64,000 nucleotides of DNA from positions 124,001 to 188,000 of the forward strand of contig NZ_JBHSLA010000006.1 in assembly GCF_042657385.1 (NCBI RefSeq), in the 5' to 3' direction. Below the pieces are notes generated by a model. It saw only the letters and a program-made list of their open reading frames with translations. It ran no database searches and was not told where the DNA came from. Made by a program: the position numbers and the translations under genes. Below are positions 25,289 to 33,135 of this stretch, in pieces (positions within the stretch are counted from its first letter, which is position 1; each line of letters opens with the position of its first letter). This DNA comes from Algorimicrobium hallyeonense (lineage in GTDB: Bacteria; Bacteroidota; Bacteroidia; Flavobacteriales; Flavobacteriaceae).

Positions 25289-26704
25289 ATGAAAAACAAA
25301 CAACAAAACATACTCATTATCGGTGCTGGACTTTGTGGTAGCCTTTTAGCTTTGCGTATGGGGCAACGCGGTTATAAAGTGACGGTTATGGAAATGCGTC
25401 CCGACTTACGAAAAGTCGATATCAGCGCTGGTCGCTCTATAAATTTGGCATTGTCAGATCGTGGCATTAAAGCCATGAATTTAGTAGGTATTCAAGACAA
25501 AGTAGAACCACTCTGTATTCCCATGAATGGGCGTATGTTACATGATATGGAAGGTAACACAACCTTGGCGCCATATAGTGGTCGCAATCATGAGTTCATT
25601 AACTCCATTTCTCGTGGACAACTAAATGCGCTTTTATTGGATGAAGCTGAAAAACATGATAACGTGGATATCTATTTTAATAGAAAATGTGAATCTGTTG
25701 ATTTTGAAAATACCACAGCTCGTTTTACTGAATTCAATACCCAAAAGGAATTTATTGAGGATGCCGATATTATTATTGCAACCGATGGTGCTGGTTCTGC
25801 CATGCGCCAAAGTTACTATTTAGGACATAAATTCTTGTTTAGCTTTTCACAAGACTATTTAACCCATGGCTATAAAGAATTAAGTATTCTTCCAGGCGAA
25901 AATGGCAGCTATAAAACCTATAAAAATGCCTTACATATTTGGGGCCGTGAAGCATTTATGCTTATTGCATTACCCAATTTGGATGGCAGTTTTACAGTAA
26001 CTTTATTTTTAAGTTATGAAGAAGGTGAATACAATTTCAATAATTTAACCACCAAAGAGCGTGTTTTAGAATTCTTCTCAAAATACTTTAAAGACGCTTT
26101 AGAATTGATGCCCAATTTGGTTGATGATTTCTTTGAGAATCCAACCGCACCTTTAGGAACAGTAAAATGTTCGCCTTGGCATTACAAAGGAAACACCTTG
26201 CTCATGGGTGATGCCGCTCATGCTATTGTACCGTTTTACGGGCAAGGTATGAATGCATCTTTTGAAGATGTAGTAGAATTTGATAAAGTTTTAGATGCCG
26301 GTCATGCCAATTGGGAAACCATTTTTAAAGTTTACGAAAAATCTAGAAAACAAGATACGGATGCGATTGCCGATTTAGCTATCGATAATTTCCACGAAAT
26401 GAAAGGCCATGTCAATCATGCCAATTTTAGAGAAAAGCGTACATTAGAAATGGCTTTTGAAAAAACATTTCCCAATCATTATTCATCCAAATATTCATTG
26501 GTGACATTTAATGAAAATGTTAGTTATCACGAGGCCATGACACGAGGCCGCGCGCAAGATAAAGCAATTTTGAACATGTTGGCTGATGGTGCAATTACAG
26601 AAGTTGAAAACATATCAAACGAAAAACTAAAAATTCTTTTAGATAAGGTAAAAGCCGAAACCGAAGCCATTCTTGAAGATGATAGAATTGCCGGATTGAG
26701 ATAA
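25289..26704 (+). CDS. kmo: Kynurenine 3-monooxygenase
   Basis: FAD-dependent hydroxylase that converts L-kynurenine to 3-hydroxykynurenine with NADPH and O2. In 471 residues it shows the FAD dinucleotide fold IIGAGLCGSLLALRMGQRG (about 7-25), the ATDGAGSAMR segment of the flavoprotein hydroxylase family and GDAAHAIVPFYGQGMNASFED from residue 307. The YEKSRKQDTDAIADLAIDNF helix and the weakly hydrophobic C-terminus agree with bacterial KMO. It stands 89 bases behind kynU, its product being the kynU substrate. Confidence 0.96.
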   Translation: MKNKQQNILIIGAGLCGSLLALRMGQRGYKVTVMEMRPDLRKVDISAGRSINLALSDRGIKAMNLVGIQDKVEPLCIPMNGRMLHDMEGNTTLAPYSGRNHEFINSISRGQLNALLLDEAEKHDNVDIYFNRKCESVDFENTTARFTEFNTQKEFIEDADIIIATDGAGSAMRQSYYLGHKFLFSFSQDYLTHGYKELSILPGENGSYKTYKNALHIWGREAFMLIALPNLDGSFTVTLFLSYEEGEYNFNNLTTKERVLEFFSKYFKDALELMPNLVDDFFENPTAPLGTVKCSPWHYKGNTLLMGDAAHAIVPFYGQGMNASFEDVVEFDKVLDAGHANWETIFKVYEKSRKQDTDAIADLAIDNFHEMKGHVNHANFREKRTLEMAFEKTFPNHYSSKYSLVTFNENVSYHEAMTRGRAQDKAILNMLADGAITEVENISNEKLKILLDKVKAETEAILEDDRIAGLR

Positions 26705-26794
26705 AAAACCGAACCAGACCTTTCCGAAAGAAGAGCAATGTAAGGTTAAAGTTAGTATTAATAAAGCACTCTTTTTTTCGCCCGAGTAAGAGTT

Positions 26795-26810
26795 CCTTCC
26801 CCAAGGAAGG
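26795..26810. repeat. Short palindromic element between kmo and the RidA-type gene
   Basis: CCTTCC-CCAA-GGAAGG hairpin, followed by TTAGCATGGG, 20 bases before the next ATG. It has the look of the short dispersed intergenic palindromes that recur in flavobacterial genomes, but only this copy is visible here. Confidence 0.5.
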
Positions 26811-26829
26811 TTAGCATGGGCATTTTATT

Positions 26830-27231
26830 ATGACAAAAGTAACACCAAGAGGCGCCTATCCACATGTAAAACGTGTAGGCGATTTTATATTTGTTTCAGG
26901 CACCAGTTCCCGAAGAGCTGACAATACCATTGCAGGCGTTGATATTATTGACGAGATGGGAACAAAACACCTAAATGCGGAAGTACAAACACGTGAGGTT
27001 TTAAAAAATATTGATAAAAACCTACAAACCATTGGCGCATCTATAAAAGACGTGGTGGATGTTTCTACGTTTTTAGTAAACATGAACGACTTTGCGGGCT
27101 ACAATAAAGCCTATGCTGAATTTTTCGATAAAGAAACGGGACCAACAAGAACTACCGTTGCCGTACACCAATTACCACATCCGGATTTAGTAGTGGAGAT
27201 TAAGGTAACGGCTTACAGAAAAGAAGAATAA
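26830..27231 (+). CDS. RidA/YjgF family protein, probable 2-aminomuconate deaminase
   Basis: A 133-residue RidA-fold protein, with FIFVSGTSSR at the beginning, the QTREVLKNIDKNLQTIGASIKDVV helix block and the closing VEIKVTAY strand. The general family removes enamine/imine intermediates, and one branch (NbaF/AmnD type) is the 2-aminomuconate deaminase of 2-nitrobenzoate and 2-aminophenol degradation. Its position between kmo and an aldehyde dehydrogenase that would make 2-aminomuconate supports the deaminase role. That assignment is from context; the fold is certain. Confidence 0.85.
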   Translation: MTKVTPRGAYPHVKRVGDFIFVSGTSSRRADNTIAGVDIIDEMGTKHLNAEVQTREVLKNIDKNLQTIGASIKDVVDVSTFLVNMNDFAGYNKAYAEFFDKETGPTRTTVAVHQLPHPDLVVEIKVTAYRKEE

Positions 27232-27238
27232 AGAATTA

Positions 27239-27288
27239 AGACAAAAGAATAAAGACCGAGTAGATCACTATTCTTTTATCTTTTGTCT
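27239..27288. repeat. Imperfect inverted repeat between the RidA-type and aldehyde dehydrogenase genes
   Basis: AGACAAAAGAATAAAGA at 27239-27255 faces TATTCTTTTATCTTTTGTCT at 27269-27288. The arms are AT-rich and imperfect and fill most of the 73-base gap. It lacks a terminal T run, so it is not a standard terminator. Confidence 0.5.
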
Positions 27289-27304
27289 ATCATCTTGAAA
27301 TCAA

Positions 27305-28744
27305 ATGAACATTCAAAACTACATAAACGGAAAATTCATACCTCCCATTTCTAATGAGTGGATAGACAATTACAATCCTTCAAATGGTGAGATTTACGGA
27401 CAAATTCCAAATTCATCAAAAGAAGATGTAGAAAACGCCTATATAGCTGCAAAATCAGCTTTCCCTAGTTGGTCTCAAACGACACTAGACGAACGTAGTC
27501 GCATTCTCATTAGAATTTCAGAAATACTAGAAGCCAACTTACAACAATTTGCAGAAGCCGAAAGTAAGGACAATGGCAAACCTATTTCTTTAGCTAAAGC
27601 CGTGGATATTCCTCGAGCCGCCAGTAACTTTCGTTTCTTTGGAAATGCCATTACGCAATTTTCAAGTGAAAGCCATGAAAGCGTTGGTCAAGATGCGGTA
27701 AATTACACTTTACGTCAACCAATTGGTGTTGTGGGTTGTATTTCGCCATGGAATTTACCTTTGTATTTATTTACATGGAAAATTGCACCAGCTTTAGCTG
27801 CTGGCAATTGTGTGGTTGCCAAACCAAGTGAAGTCACTCCCATGACGGCTTATTTATTAGGAGAAATTTGCAACGAAGCAGGTTTACCTAAAGGCGTATT
27901 GAACATTGTTCATGGTTTGGGTGGTTCAACAGGTCAAGCTATTATTGAACATCCAGATATTAAGGCCATTTCATTTACTGGAGGCACCGCAACAGGCGCG
28001 CATATTGCCAAAGTAGCGGCGCCTATGTTTAAAAAATTATCATTGGAATTAGGTGGGAAAAACCCCAATATTATATTCGCAGATTGTGATTATAATGATA
28101 TGCTGGACACAACTGTTCGGTCCTCATTTGCCAATCAAGGTCAGATTTGTTTATGTGGTAGCAGAATTTTTGTAGAAGCGTCTATTTATGAAAAATTTAA
28201 AACTGATTTCGTTGCTAGAATACAAACTTTAAAAGTTGGACATCCATCAGAAGCCGCAACCAATATTGGTGCTTTGGTTTCCAAATCGCATCTTGAAAAA
28301 GTGATGGAATACATCCAAATTGCCAAAGACGAAAAGGGTAAAATTCTTTGCGGTGGAAATCAAGTCATTGTAGCAGGTTATGAAAATGGCTACTATTTAG
28401 AGCCTACTGTTATAGAAGTACCAACCGACGAATGCCGCGTGAATCAAGAAGAAATTTTTGGGCCAGTTGTTACCATCATGCCTTTCCAAACGGAAGATGC
28501 CGTATTACAAATGGCAAACAAAGTTAAATACGGTTTATCAGCGACACTGTGGACAAATAACTTAAAACGAACTATGCGTTTGAGTAATGAATTACAAGCT
28601 GGTATTGTTTGGGTGAATACGTGGATGATGCGTGATTTACGAACGCCTTTTGGGGGTGTAAAAGCCTCTGGTGTTGGTCGTGAAGGTGGCTTTGAAGCCT
28701 TACGCTTTTTTACGGAGGCGAAAAATGTTTGTATAAAGTATTAA
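27305..28744 (+). CDS. Aldehyde dehydrogenase, probable 2-aminomuconate 6-semialdehyde dehydrogenase
   Basis: A 479-residue NAD(P)-dependent aldehyde dehydrogenase. SPWNLPLYLFTWKIAPALAAGN binds the nicotinamide, SFTGGTATG is the NAD loop, Glu248 (LELGGKNP) is the general base and Cys282 (NQGQICLCGSR) the nucleophile. Sequence style and length match the 2-hydroxymuconic/2-aminomuconic semialdehyde dehydrogenase branch (AmnC, NbaE, animal ALDH8A1). The neighbours ACMSD, which makes the semialdehyde, and the RidA-type deaminase, which uses the product, fit that role. The exact substrate is inferred. Confidence 0.9.
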   Translation: MNIQNYINGKFIPPISNEWIDNYNPSNGEIYGQIPNSSKEDVENAYIAAKSAFPSWSQTTLDERSRILIRISEILEANLQQFAEAESKDNGKPISLAKAVDIPRAASNFRFFGNAITQFSSESHESVGQDAVNYTLRQPIGVVGCISPWNLPLYLFTWKIAPALAAGNCVVAKPSEVTPMTAYLLGEICNEAGLPKGVLNIVHGLGGSTGQAIIEHPDIKAISFTGGTATGAHIAKVAAPMFKKLSLELGGKNPNIIFADCDYNDMLDTTVRSSFANQGQICLCGSRIFVEASIYEKFKTDFVARIQTLKVGHPSEAATNIGALVSKSHLEKVMEYIQIAKDEKGKILCGGNQVIVAGYENGYYLEPTVIEVPTDECRVNQEEIFGPVVTIMPFQTEDAVLQMANKVKYGLSATLWTNNLKRTMRLSNELQAGIVWVNTWMMRDLRTPFGGVKASGVGREGGFEALRFFTEAKNVCIKY

Positions 28745-28746
28745 AG

Positions 28747-29409
28747 ATGGGAATTGGCAGAAGAGAATTCACAAAATTAATTGGTTTAGCTCTGACAGGC
28801 GCAATAATCGATCCTCTTCAAGCAGTTGTGACTCATAATGAATATTATATAAATAAAAAATTAGGAATCATGTTTACCATTCCTAAATCATGGGGTTTTG
28901 TTAAAATTAAAGATTTTGGCAAAATAAAAGACAAACAAATTCTTGATGGTTTTTATGAATCGATAAAAAATGAAGTTTATGAAGATTTAGGAAGTCCTAT
29001 TTGTATTGTTACAAAATATTACGAAGACCTTCCCGAACATGATGGCTTGTTTTCTCCTTCTATAATACTTAAAATAACACCTAAATCAGAGTTTGATAGT
29101 TATGGCCATAAGAATTTTGAAGAATTAATCCATATGTCAAGAAAAAATGACAACTCTGTTTTAAAAGATTATAAAATTGTTAATATTTATGTCCCTTACA
29201 CATTAAATAATTGTCAATTTTTTGAAGATGACTCAGAATATTTATTTGAACATAAAGAACTCAAAAAACCAATAAAAGTAGAACAAAAGAGCATTAAATT
29301 TGAACATCAAAATTTTTATTATCAGTTTAGTTGTCATCAGTCTTTAGAAATGAACGAAAAAGCCGATATTGAATTTGAAGCCTTTAAAAAAAGTATAAAA
29401 TTAATATGA
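28747..29409 (+). CDS. Tat-exported protein of unknown function inside the kynurenine cluster
   Basis: A 220-residue protein with a twin-arginine signal (GRREFTKLIGLALTGAIID; RR at residues 5-6) followed by a mature part of about 190 residues rich in K, E, F and Y with no motif I recognise. The ATG at 28747, three bases after the aldehyde dehydrogenase stop, is chosen; a TTG six codons earlier lies inside that gene. Its end overlaps the following SDR start by four bases (ATGA), so it is translated with the catabolic enzymes. Codon use is visibly more A/T-rich than its neighbours. Tat export suggests folding or a cofactor in the cytoplasm before export, but many Tat substrates lack cofactors. 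Confidence 0.72.
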   Translation: MGIGRREFTKLIGLALTGAIIDPLQAVVTHNEYYINKKLGIMFTIPKSWGFVKIKDFGKIKDKQILDGFYESIKNEVYEDLGSPICIVTKYYEDLPEHDGLFSPSIILKITPKSEFDSYGHKNFEELIHMSRKNDNSVLKDYKIVNIYVPYTLNNCQFFEDDSEYLFEHKELKKPIKVEQKSIKFEHQNFYYQFSCHQSLEMNEKADIEFEAFKKSIKLI

Positions 29410-30188
29410 ATCTAAATCTAAACAACAAATACGCATTAGTTTGCGGTAGCACAGCAGGAATAGGAAAAGCAACAGCCATGGCACTTGCCAATGAAGGTGT
29501 TCAAGTTACCTTAATAGCTAGAAACGAAGACAAGCTAAAAGCTACTTTAGCAGACTTATCAGATCATAGAAACCACGATTATATAGTTGCCGATTTTTCA
29601 AACCCAGACGAATTGAAGTCAAAAGTTTCTGACTATATTTCAAAAAATCACGGATTCCATATATTGGTAAATAACACAGGTGGACCAGCCGGAGGCCCCG
29701 TTTTTATGGCAGATTTGGACGAATTTCAAAAAGCATTCACACAACATTTAAAATGTAATCATGTGCTAGCCCAAACGGTTGTTCCTTTTATGAAAGAAGC
29801 TGGTTATGGTAGAATTATAAATGTTATTTCTACATCCGTTAAGCAACCTCTTGATGGGTTAGGTGTTAGTAACACCATTCGTGGCGCTGTTGCCAATTGG
29901 AGTAAAACCCTTGCCAATGAGTTAGGACAATTTGGAATTACGGTGAATAACGTGCTTCCTGGTGCGACTGGAACGGAAAGATTGACAGAGATTATTAAAA
30001 ACAAATCAGCTAAATCCGGAAATAGCGAAGAAGAAGCTGCCAACGCAATGAAACAAGCCGTTCCAGCTAAACGTTTTGCCAAACCTGAAGAGTTAGCTGA
30101 TGCTATTACCTTCTTGGCCAGCGAGCGCGCTAGTTATATTAATGGCATTAATCTTCCTGTTGATGGCGGACGAACTAAAAGTCTTTAA
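29406..30188 (+). CDS. SDR-family protein lacking the catalytic Tyr-x-x-x-Lys
   Basis: A 260-residue Rossmann-fold short-chain dehydrogenase/reductase relative. The cofactor loop is GSTAGIGKA (14-22), NNTGGP stands for NNAG, and the conserved C-terminal LPVDGGRT is present. Where the family has YxxxK, alignment on the following KTLA gives Ser and Arg (SNTIR), so the usual proton relay is absent; the preceding Ser in ISTS is kept. This agrees with the known BKR-like SDR subgroup that does not match the catalytic tetrad. It overlaps the Tat-signal gene by four bases. A true redox role in 2-aminomuconate breakdown is possible but not shown. Confidence 0.88.
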   Translation: MNLNLNNKYALVCGSTAGIGKATAMALANEGVQVTLIARNEDKLKATLADLSDHRNHDYIVADFSNPDELKSKVSDYISKNHGFHILVNNTGGPAGGPVFMADLDEFQKAFTQHLKCNHVLAQTVVPFMKEAGYGRIINVISTSVKQPLDGLGVSNTIRGAVANWSKTLANELGQFGITVNNVLPGATGTERLTEIIKNKSAKSGNSEEEAANAMKQAVPAKRFAKPEELADAITFLASERASYINGINLPVDGGRTKSL

Positions 30189-30191
30189 AAA

Positions 30192-30647
30192 ATGATTAAG
30201 ACCTTTTATATCACAATAGTTTTCATGCTTTTTTCAGGAATAGGTCATGCCCAATATACGCTGAAAAACTATTCCAATGCAGAAATTGATAAACTGCCAA
30301 TAGTTAAAGAAATTGCTAATTGGATTCAGTATAATCAAATTGATAATGTGATACCTTTATTAGCCAATAAAAATATTATTGATCAGACGTATTTAGATTC
30401 AGAAACCACATTTTTATCCCTCGAGTATACTAGAGATCGAATTGATTCCAATACGCATACCACTGTAGTCGATGATCGTAACATTGTTTGGTATGAACGC
30501 AACTTTTATAAAAACAGTAAATCGAAATTAAAACCACGCTATCAAATTTACTTTACCGTAGAATTTAGTAACGATTCTTATAGGATAATTGATCTTCGAT
30601 TTGGCAAGAAGAAAAAAATAAACACGAGTGAATATGATACAAATTGA
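30192..30647 (+). CDS. Exported protein of unknown function
   Basis: A 151-residue protein with a signal peptide (about 1-20, cut after GHA before Q) and a mature domain of roughly 130 residues. Its N-terminal part is helical (NAEIDKLPIVKEIANWIQYNQIDNVIPLLA) and the rest strand-rich, ending with RIIDLRFGKKKK, a pattern seen in NTF2-like folds; this is only an impression. It starts three bases after the SDR stop and is part of the same transcript. No catalytic motif is visible. Confidence 0.7.
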   Translation: MIKTFYITIVFMLFSGIGHAQYTLKNYSNAEIDKLPIVKEIANWIQYNQIDNVIPLLANKNIIDQTYLDSETTFLSLEYTRDRIDSNTHTTVVDDRNIVWYERNFYKNSKSKLKPRYQIYFTVEFSNDSYRIIDLRFGKKKKINTSEYDTN

Positions 30648-30695
30648 TGCCAAAGTTTGTAACTTTATATCATTCATTTCTTAAAAAAACACAAA

Positions 30696-31232
30696 ATGAG
30701 CACCATATTTCCACCTATTAATTTTAAAGCATGGATAGAAGAAAACAGACATCTTTTAAAACCACCAGTTGGCAATAAAGTTGTTTGGAAAGATGGCGAT
30801 TTCATTGTGATGGTCGTGGGCGGCCCAAACAACCGAAAGGACTACCATTATAACGAAACACCTGAATTCTTTTACCAAATAGAAGGTGACATGGTTTTAA
30901 AGGTTATAGAAAATGGCAAACCAAAAGATATTCATATAAACGAAGGAGACATTTTCCTACTACCGCCAAAAGTGCCGCATTCTCCACAACGAGGTGCCAA
31001 CACCGTGGGATTAGTAATTGAATATCCTCGAGAAAAAGGTATTCAAGATGCCTTACTTTGGTTCTGCGAAAACTGCACCACTAAATTATACGAAGAGGAT
31101 TTTACCGTTGAGAATATTGAAACGGATATGCCTGTAATTTTTGATAAATACTACGGCGATCAAGCCAAACGAACATGTCCTAATTGTGGCGAAACCATGG
31201 AGCCACCAAAAAAAGTACAGATAGAAGACTAA
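30696..31232 (+). CDS. nbaC: 3-hydroxyanthranilate 3,4-dioxygenase
   Basis: Cupin iron enzyme that opens the ring of 3-hydroxyanthranilate to 2-amino-3-carboxymuconate semialdehyde. The 178 residues carry the iron ligands His51, Glu57 and His95, the same numbers as in the Cupriavidus enzyme, and the bacterial rubredoxin-like second iron site: Cys124 and Cys127 (CENC) plus Cys161 and Cys164 (CPNC). Arginines for the substrate carboxylate are present (NNRKDYH, PQRG). It lies four bases upstream of the ACMSD gene, which uses its product. Confidence 0.97.
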   Translation: MSTIFPPINFKAWIEENRHLLKPPVGNKVVWKDGDFIVMVVGGPNNRKDYHYNETPEFFYQIEGDMVLKVIENGKPKDIHINEGDIFLLPPKVPHSPQRGANTVGLVIEYPREKGIQDALLWFCENCTTKLYEEDFTVENIETDMPVIFDKYYGDQAKRTCPNCGETMEPPKKVQIED

Positions 31233-31235
31233 ATT

Positions 31236-32318
31236 ATGAAACGAAAACTTCGAATTAACGGCCACTCACACCTACTTCCCTATCCAGAGGAAATTCCCCA
31301 ATTTATGCAAGACAAGGGTATTTTCTGGGTAGATAAAGACCGGAAATTTATGCTTCAGAAAGATTGGAACAGACCCATTACGGATTCTAGTTTCTTTTTA
31401 GATGAAAAGTTAGCATGGATGGAGCGTTTTAAAATAGACCACGCCGTAGTTTTAAATTTATCGCAGTTATACGGAAATGGTTTACGTGTGGAAGAAATGC
31501 GAAAAGCCTTGCGTTTTCAAAATGATTTTAATGCGAAAGCACAACGCGAAAACCCAAGTAAATTTACCTGTGGTTTTGTTGTTCACCCTGGTTTTGTAGA
31601 AGGTGCCTGTTGGGAAATTGAACGTTGTGTGGAAGAACTAGGCATGCAATTGCTCTGCTTACCAACCCACTATATGGATACCATTGGTACGTGGCGTTGT
31701 ATTTTTGATGAAGAAAATGAGCCCATTTTTGAATTGGCCAATAAATATAATTTAGCCGTAGAAATTCATCCTTATGATGGTGAAAAGTTCATCAAGTTAG
31801 AAAACACCTCTTGGCGTTTTCACTTAATTTGGATGTTGGCGCAATGCGCGGATGCCTATCATTTTTTAACCTTAAATGGGTACCAAGATAAGTTCCCAAA
31901 TATGCGAACCTGTTTTGCACATGGTGGCCAATTAGCACAAATTAATTTAGGCCGCCGAATTCAAGGGTTTGATGGCAGACCAGATTTATTTGAAGGCAAA
32001 AGTCACCCGAGAAAAGCCGTTGGACATAAAAACATCTTTTTTGATACTTTGGTTCATGATACTGGTGGCCTGCAATTATTAATAAAAAATCAAGGCTCCA
32101 AACAAGTGTTAATGGGACTTGATGATCCCTATCCACTAGGCGAAATGGAAAGTGAAAAACAATCGTCCTATCCCGGAAAGATTTTAGATCTGGCCATGGA
32201 ACAAAAAATAATTTCAGAAACCGAACGCGATGCCATTTGGGAAGACAACGTTATCCAGTGGTTGTGTGGTGATGATGAAATAGCGAAACAGAAATTAGTC
32301 AACCGGATTTTAGGATAA
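31236..32318 (+). CDS. nbaD: 2-amino-3-carboxymuconate-6-semialdehyde decarboxylase (ACMSD)-like amidohydrolase
   Basis: Metal-dependent decarboxylase of the amidohydrolase superfamily. It removes CO2 from the HAAO product before it cyclises to quinolinate, steering the pathway to 2-aminomuconate. The 360 residues begin with the zinc-binding HxH (NGHSHLLPYP, His10 and His12); an EIHPYD histidine, a CFAHGG histidine and a late MGLDDPYPLG aspartate give the remaining ligands expected for ACMSD. The N-terminus is slightly longer than in Pseudomonas NbaD. It directly follows the HAAO gene. Confidence 0.94.
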   Translation: MKRKLRINGHSHLLPYPEEIPQFMQDKGIFWVDKDRKFMLQKDWNRPITDSSFFLDEKLAWMERFKIDHAVVLNLSQLYGNGLRVEEMRKALRFQNDFNAKAQRENPSKFTCGFVVHPGFVEGACWEIERCVEELGMQLLCLPTHYMDTIGTWRCIFDEENEPIFELANKYNLAVEIHPYDGEKFIKLENTSWRFHLIWMLAQCADAYHFLTLNGYQDKFPNMRTCFAHGGQLAQINLGRRIQGFDGRPDLFEGKSHPRKAVGHKNIFFDTLVHDTGGLQLLIKNQGSKQVLMGLDDPYPLGEMESEKQSSYPGKILDLAMEQKIISETERDAIWEDNVIQWLCGDDEIAKQKLVNRILG

Positions 32319-32381
32319 ATTGCCACTATAATCAAGCAAGCAGCTCAACAACAAACAACTCGCAACAGTTAACAATAAAAC

Positions 32382-33026
32382 ATGCATTTCCTTTCAGAAG
32401 ATTTAGATACCTATGTGGTAAACCATTCGGAAAACGAACCTGAATTACTACAACAGTTAACACGAGAAACCTACCAAAAAATTTTGCAACCACGCATGTT
32501 AAGTGGGCATTACCAAGGTCGCGTGTTAAGTATGATTTCTAAATTAATCAACCCAAAAACCATTTTGGAAATTGGCACTTATACCGGGTATTCCGCTTTG
32601 TGTTTAGCAGAAGGCATGCAAAAGGAAGGCGAACTTCATACCATTGATATTAACGAAGAGCTTGTTGATTTTCAGCGCAAATATTTTGATAAATCTGAAT
32701 TTGGAGCGCAAATTCATCAGCATTTAGGAAACGCCTTGGATATTATTCCAACACTCAATAAAACCTACGATTTGGTTTTTATAGATGCCGATAAGGAAAA
32801 CTATTCTGCGTATTTTGAACTGATTATAGAGCGTTTAAATCCTGGAGGCATCATCTTGTCAGACAATGTACTTTGGAGTGGTAAAATACTCGATACAAGC
32901 TTTAAAAAGGACGACACATCCACTCCGGCTTTAATTGCATATAACACATTGCTTAAAAACGATCCATGTGTAGAAACTGTTTTATTACCCATTCGTGATG
33001 GGTTAACGATTAGCAGAAAAAAATAA
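32382..33026 (+). CDS. O-methyltransferase, catechol/caffeoyl-CoA type
   Basis: A 214-residue SAM-dependent O-methyltransferase of the Methyltransf_3 family. ILEIGTYTGYSALCLAEGM (about 61-79) is motif I, HTIDINEE ends strand 2, DLVFIDADKENYSAYFEL (about 126-143) brings the divalent-metal aspartate, and LSDNVLWSGKI the second metal ligands. Such enzymes methylate catechol-type hydroxyls. It stands 63 bases behind the ACMSD gene, so an aromatic intermediate of the cluster is a possible substrate, but these enzymes are also found in unrelated contexts. Confidence 0.88.
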   Translation: MHFLSEDLDTYVVNHSENEPELLQQLTRETYQKILQPRMLSGHYQGRVLSMISKLINPKTILEIGTYTGYSALCLAEGMQKEGELHTIDINEELVDFQRKYFDKSEFGAQIHQHLGNALDIIPTLNKTYDLVFIDADKENYSAYFELIIERLNPGGIILSDNVLWSGKILDTSFKKDDTSTPALIAYNTLLKNDPCVETVLLPIRDGLTISRKK

Positions 33027-33135
33027 TAATTCACGACATTTAAAAATGTAAAGCACTTCCCATAAAAGGAGCCTAAATTTTTTGATTAATGTCATTTCTA
33101 CATACTAATATCTATTATAATCCAACAAAACAACC

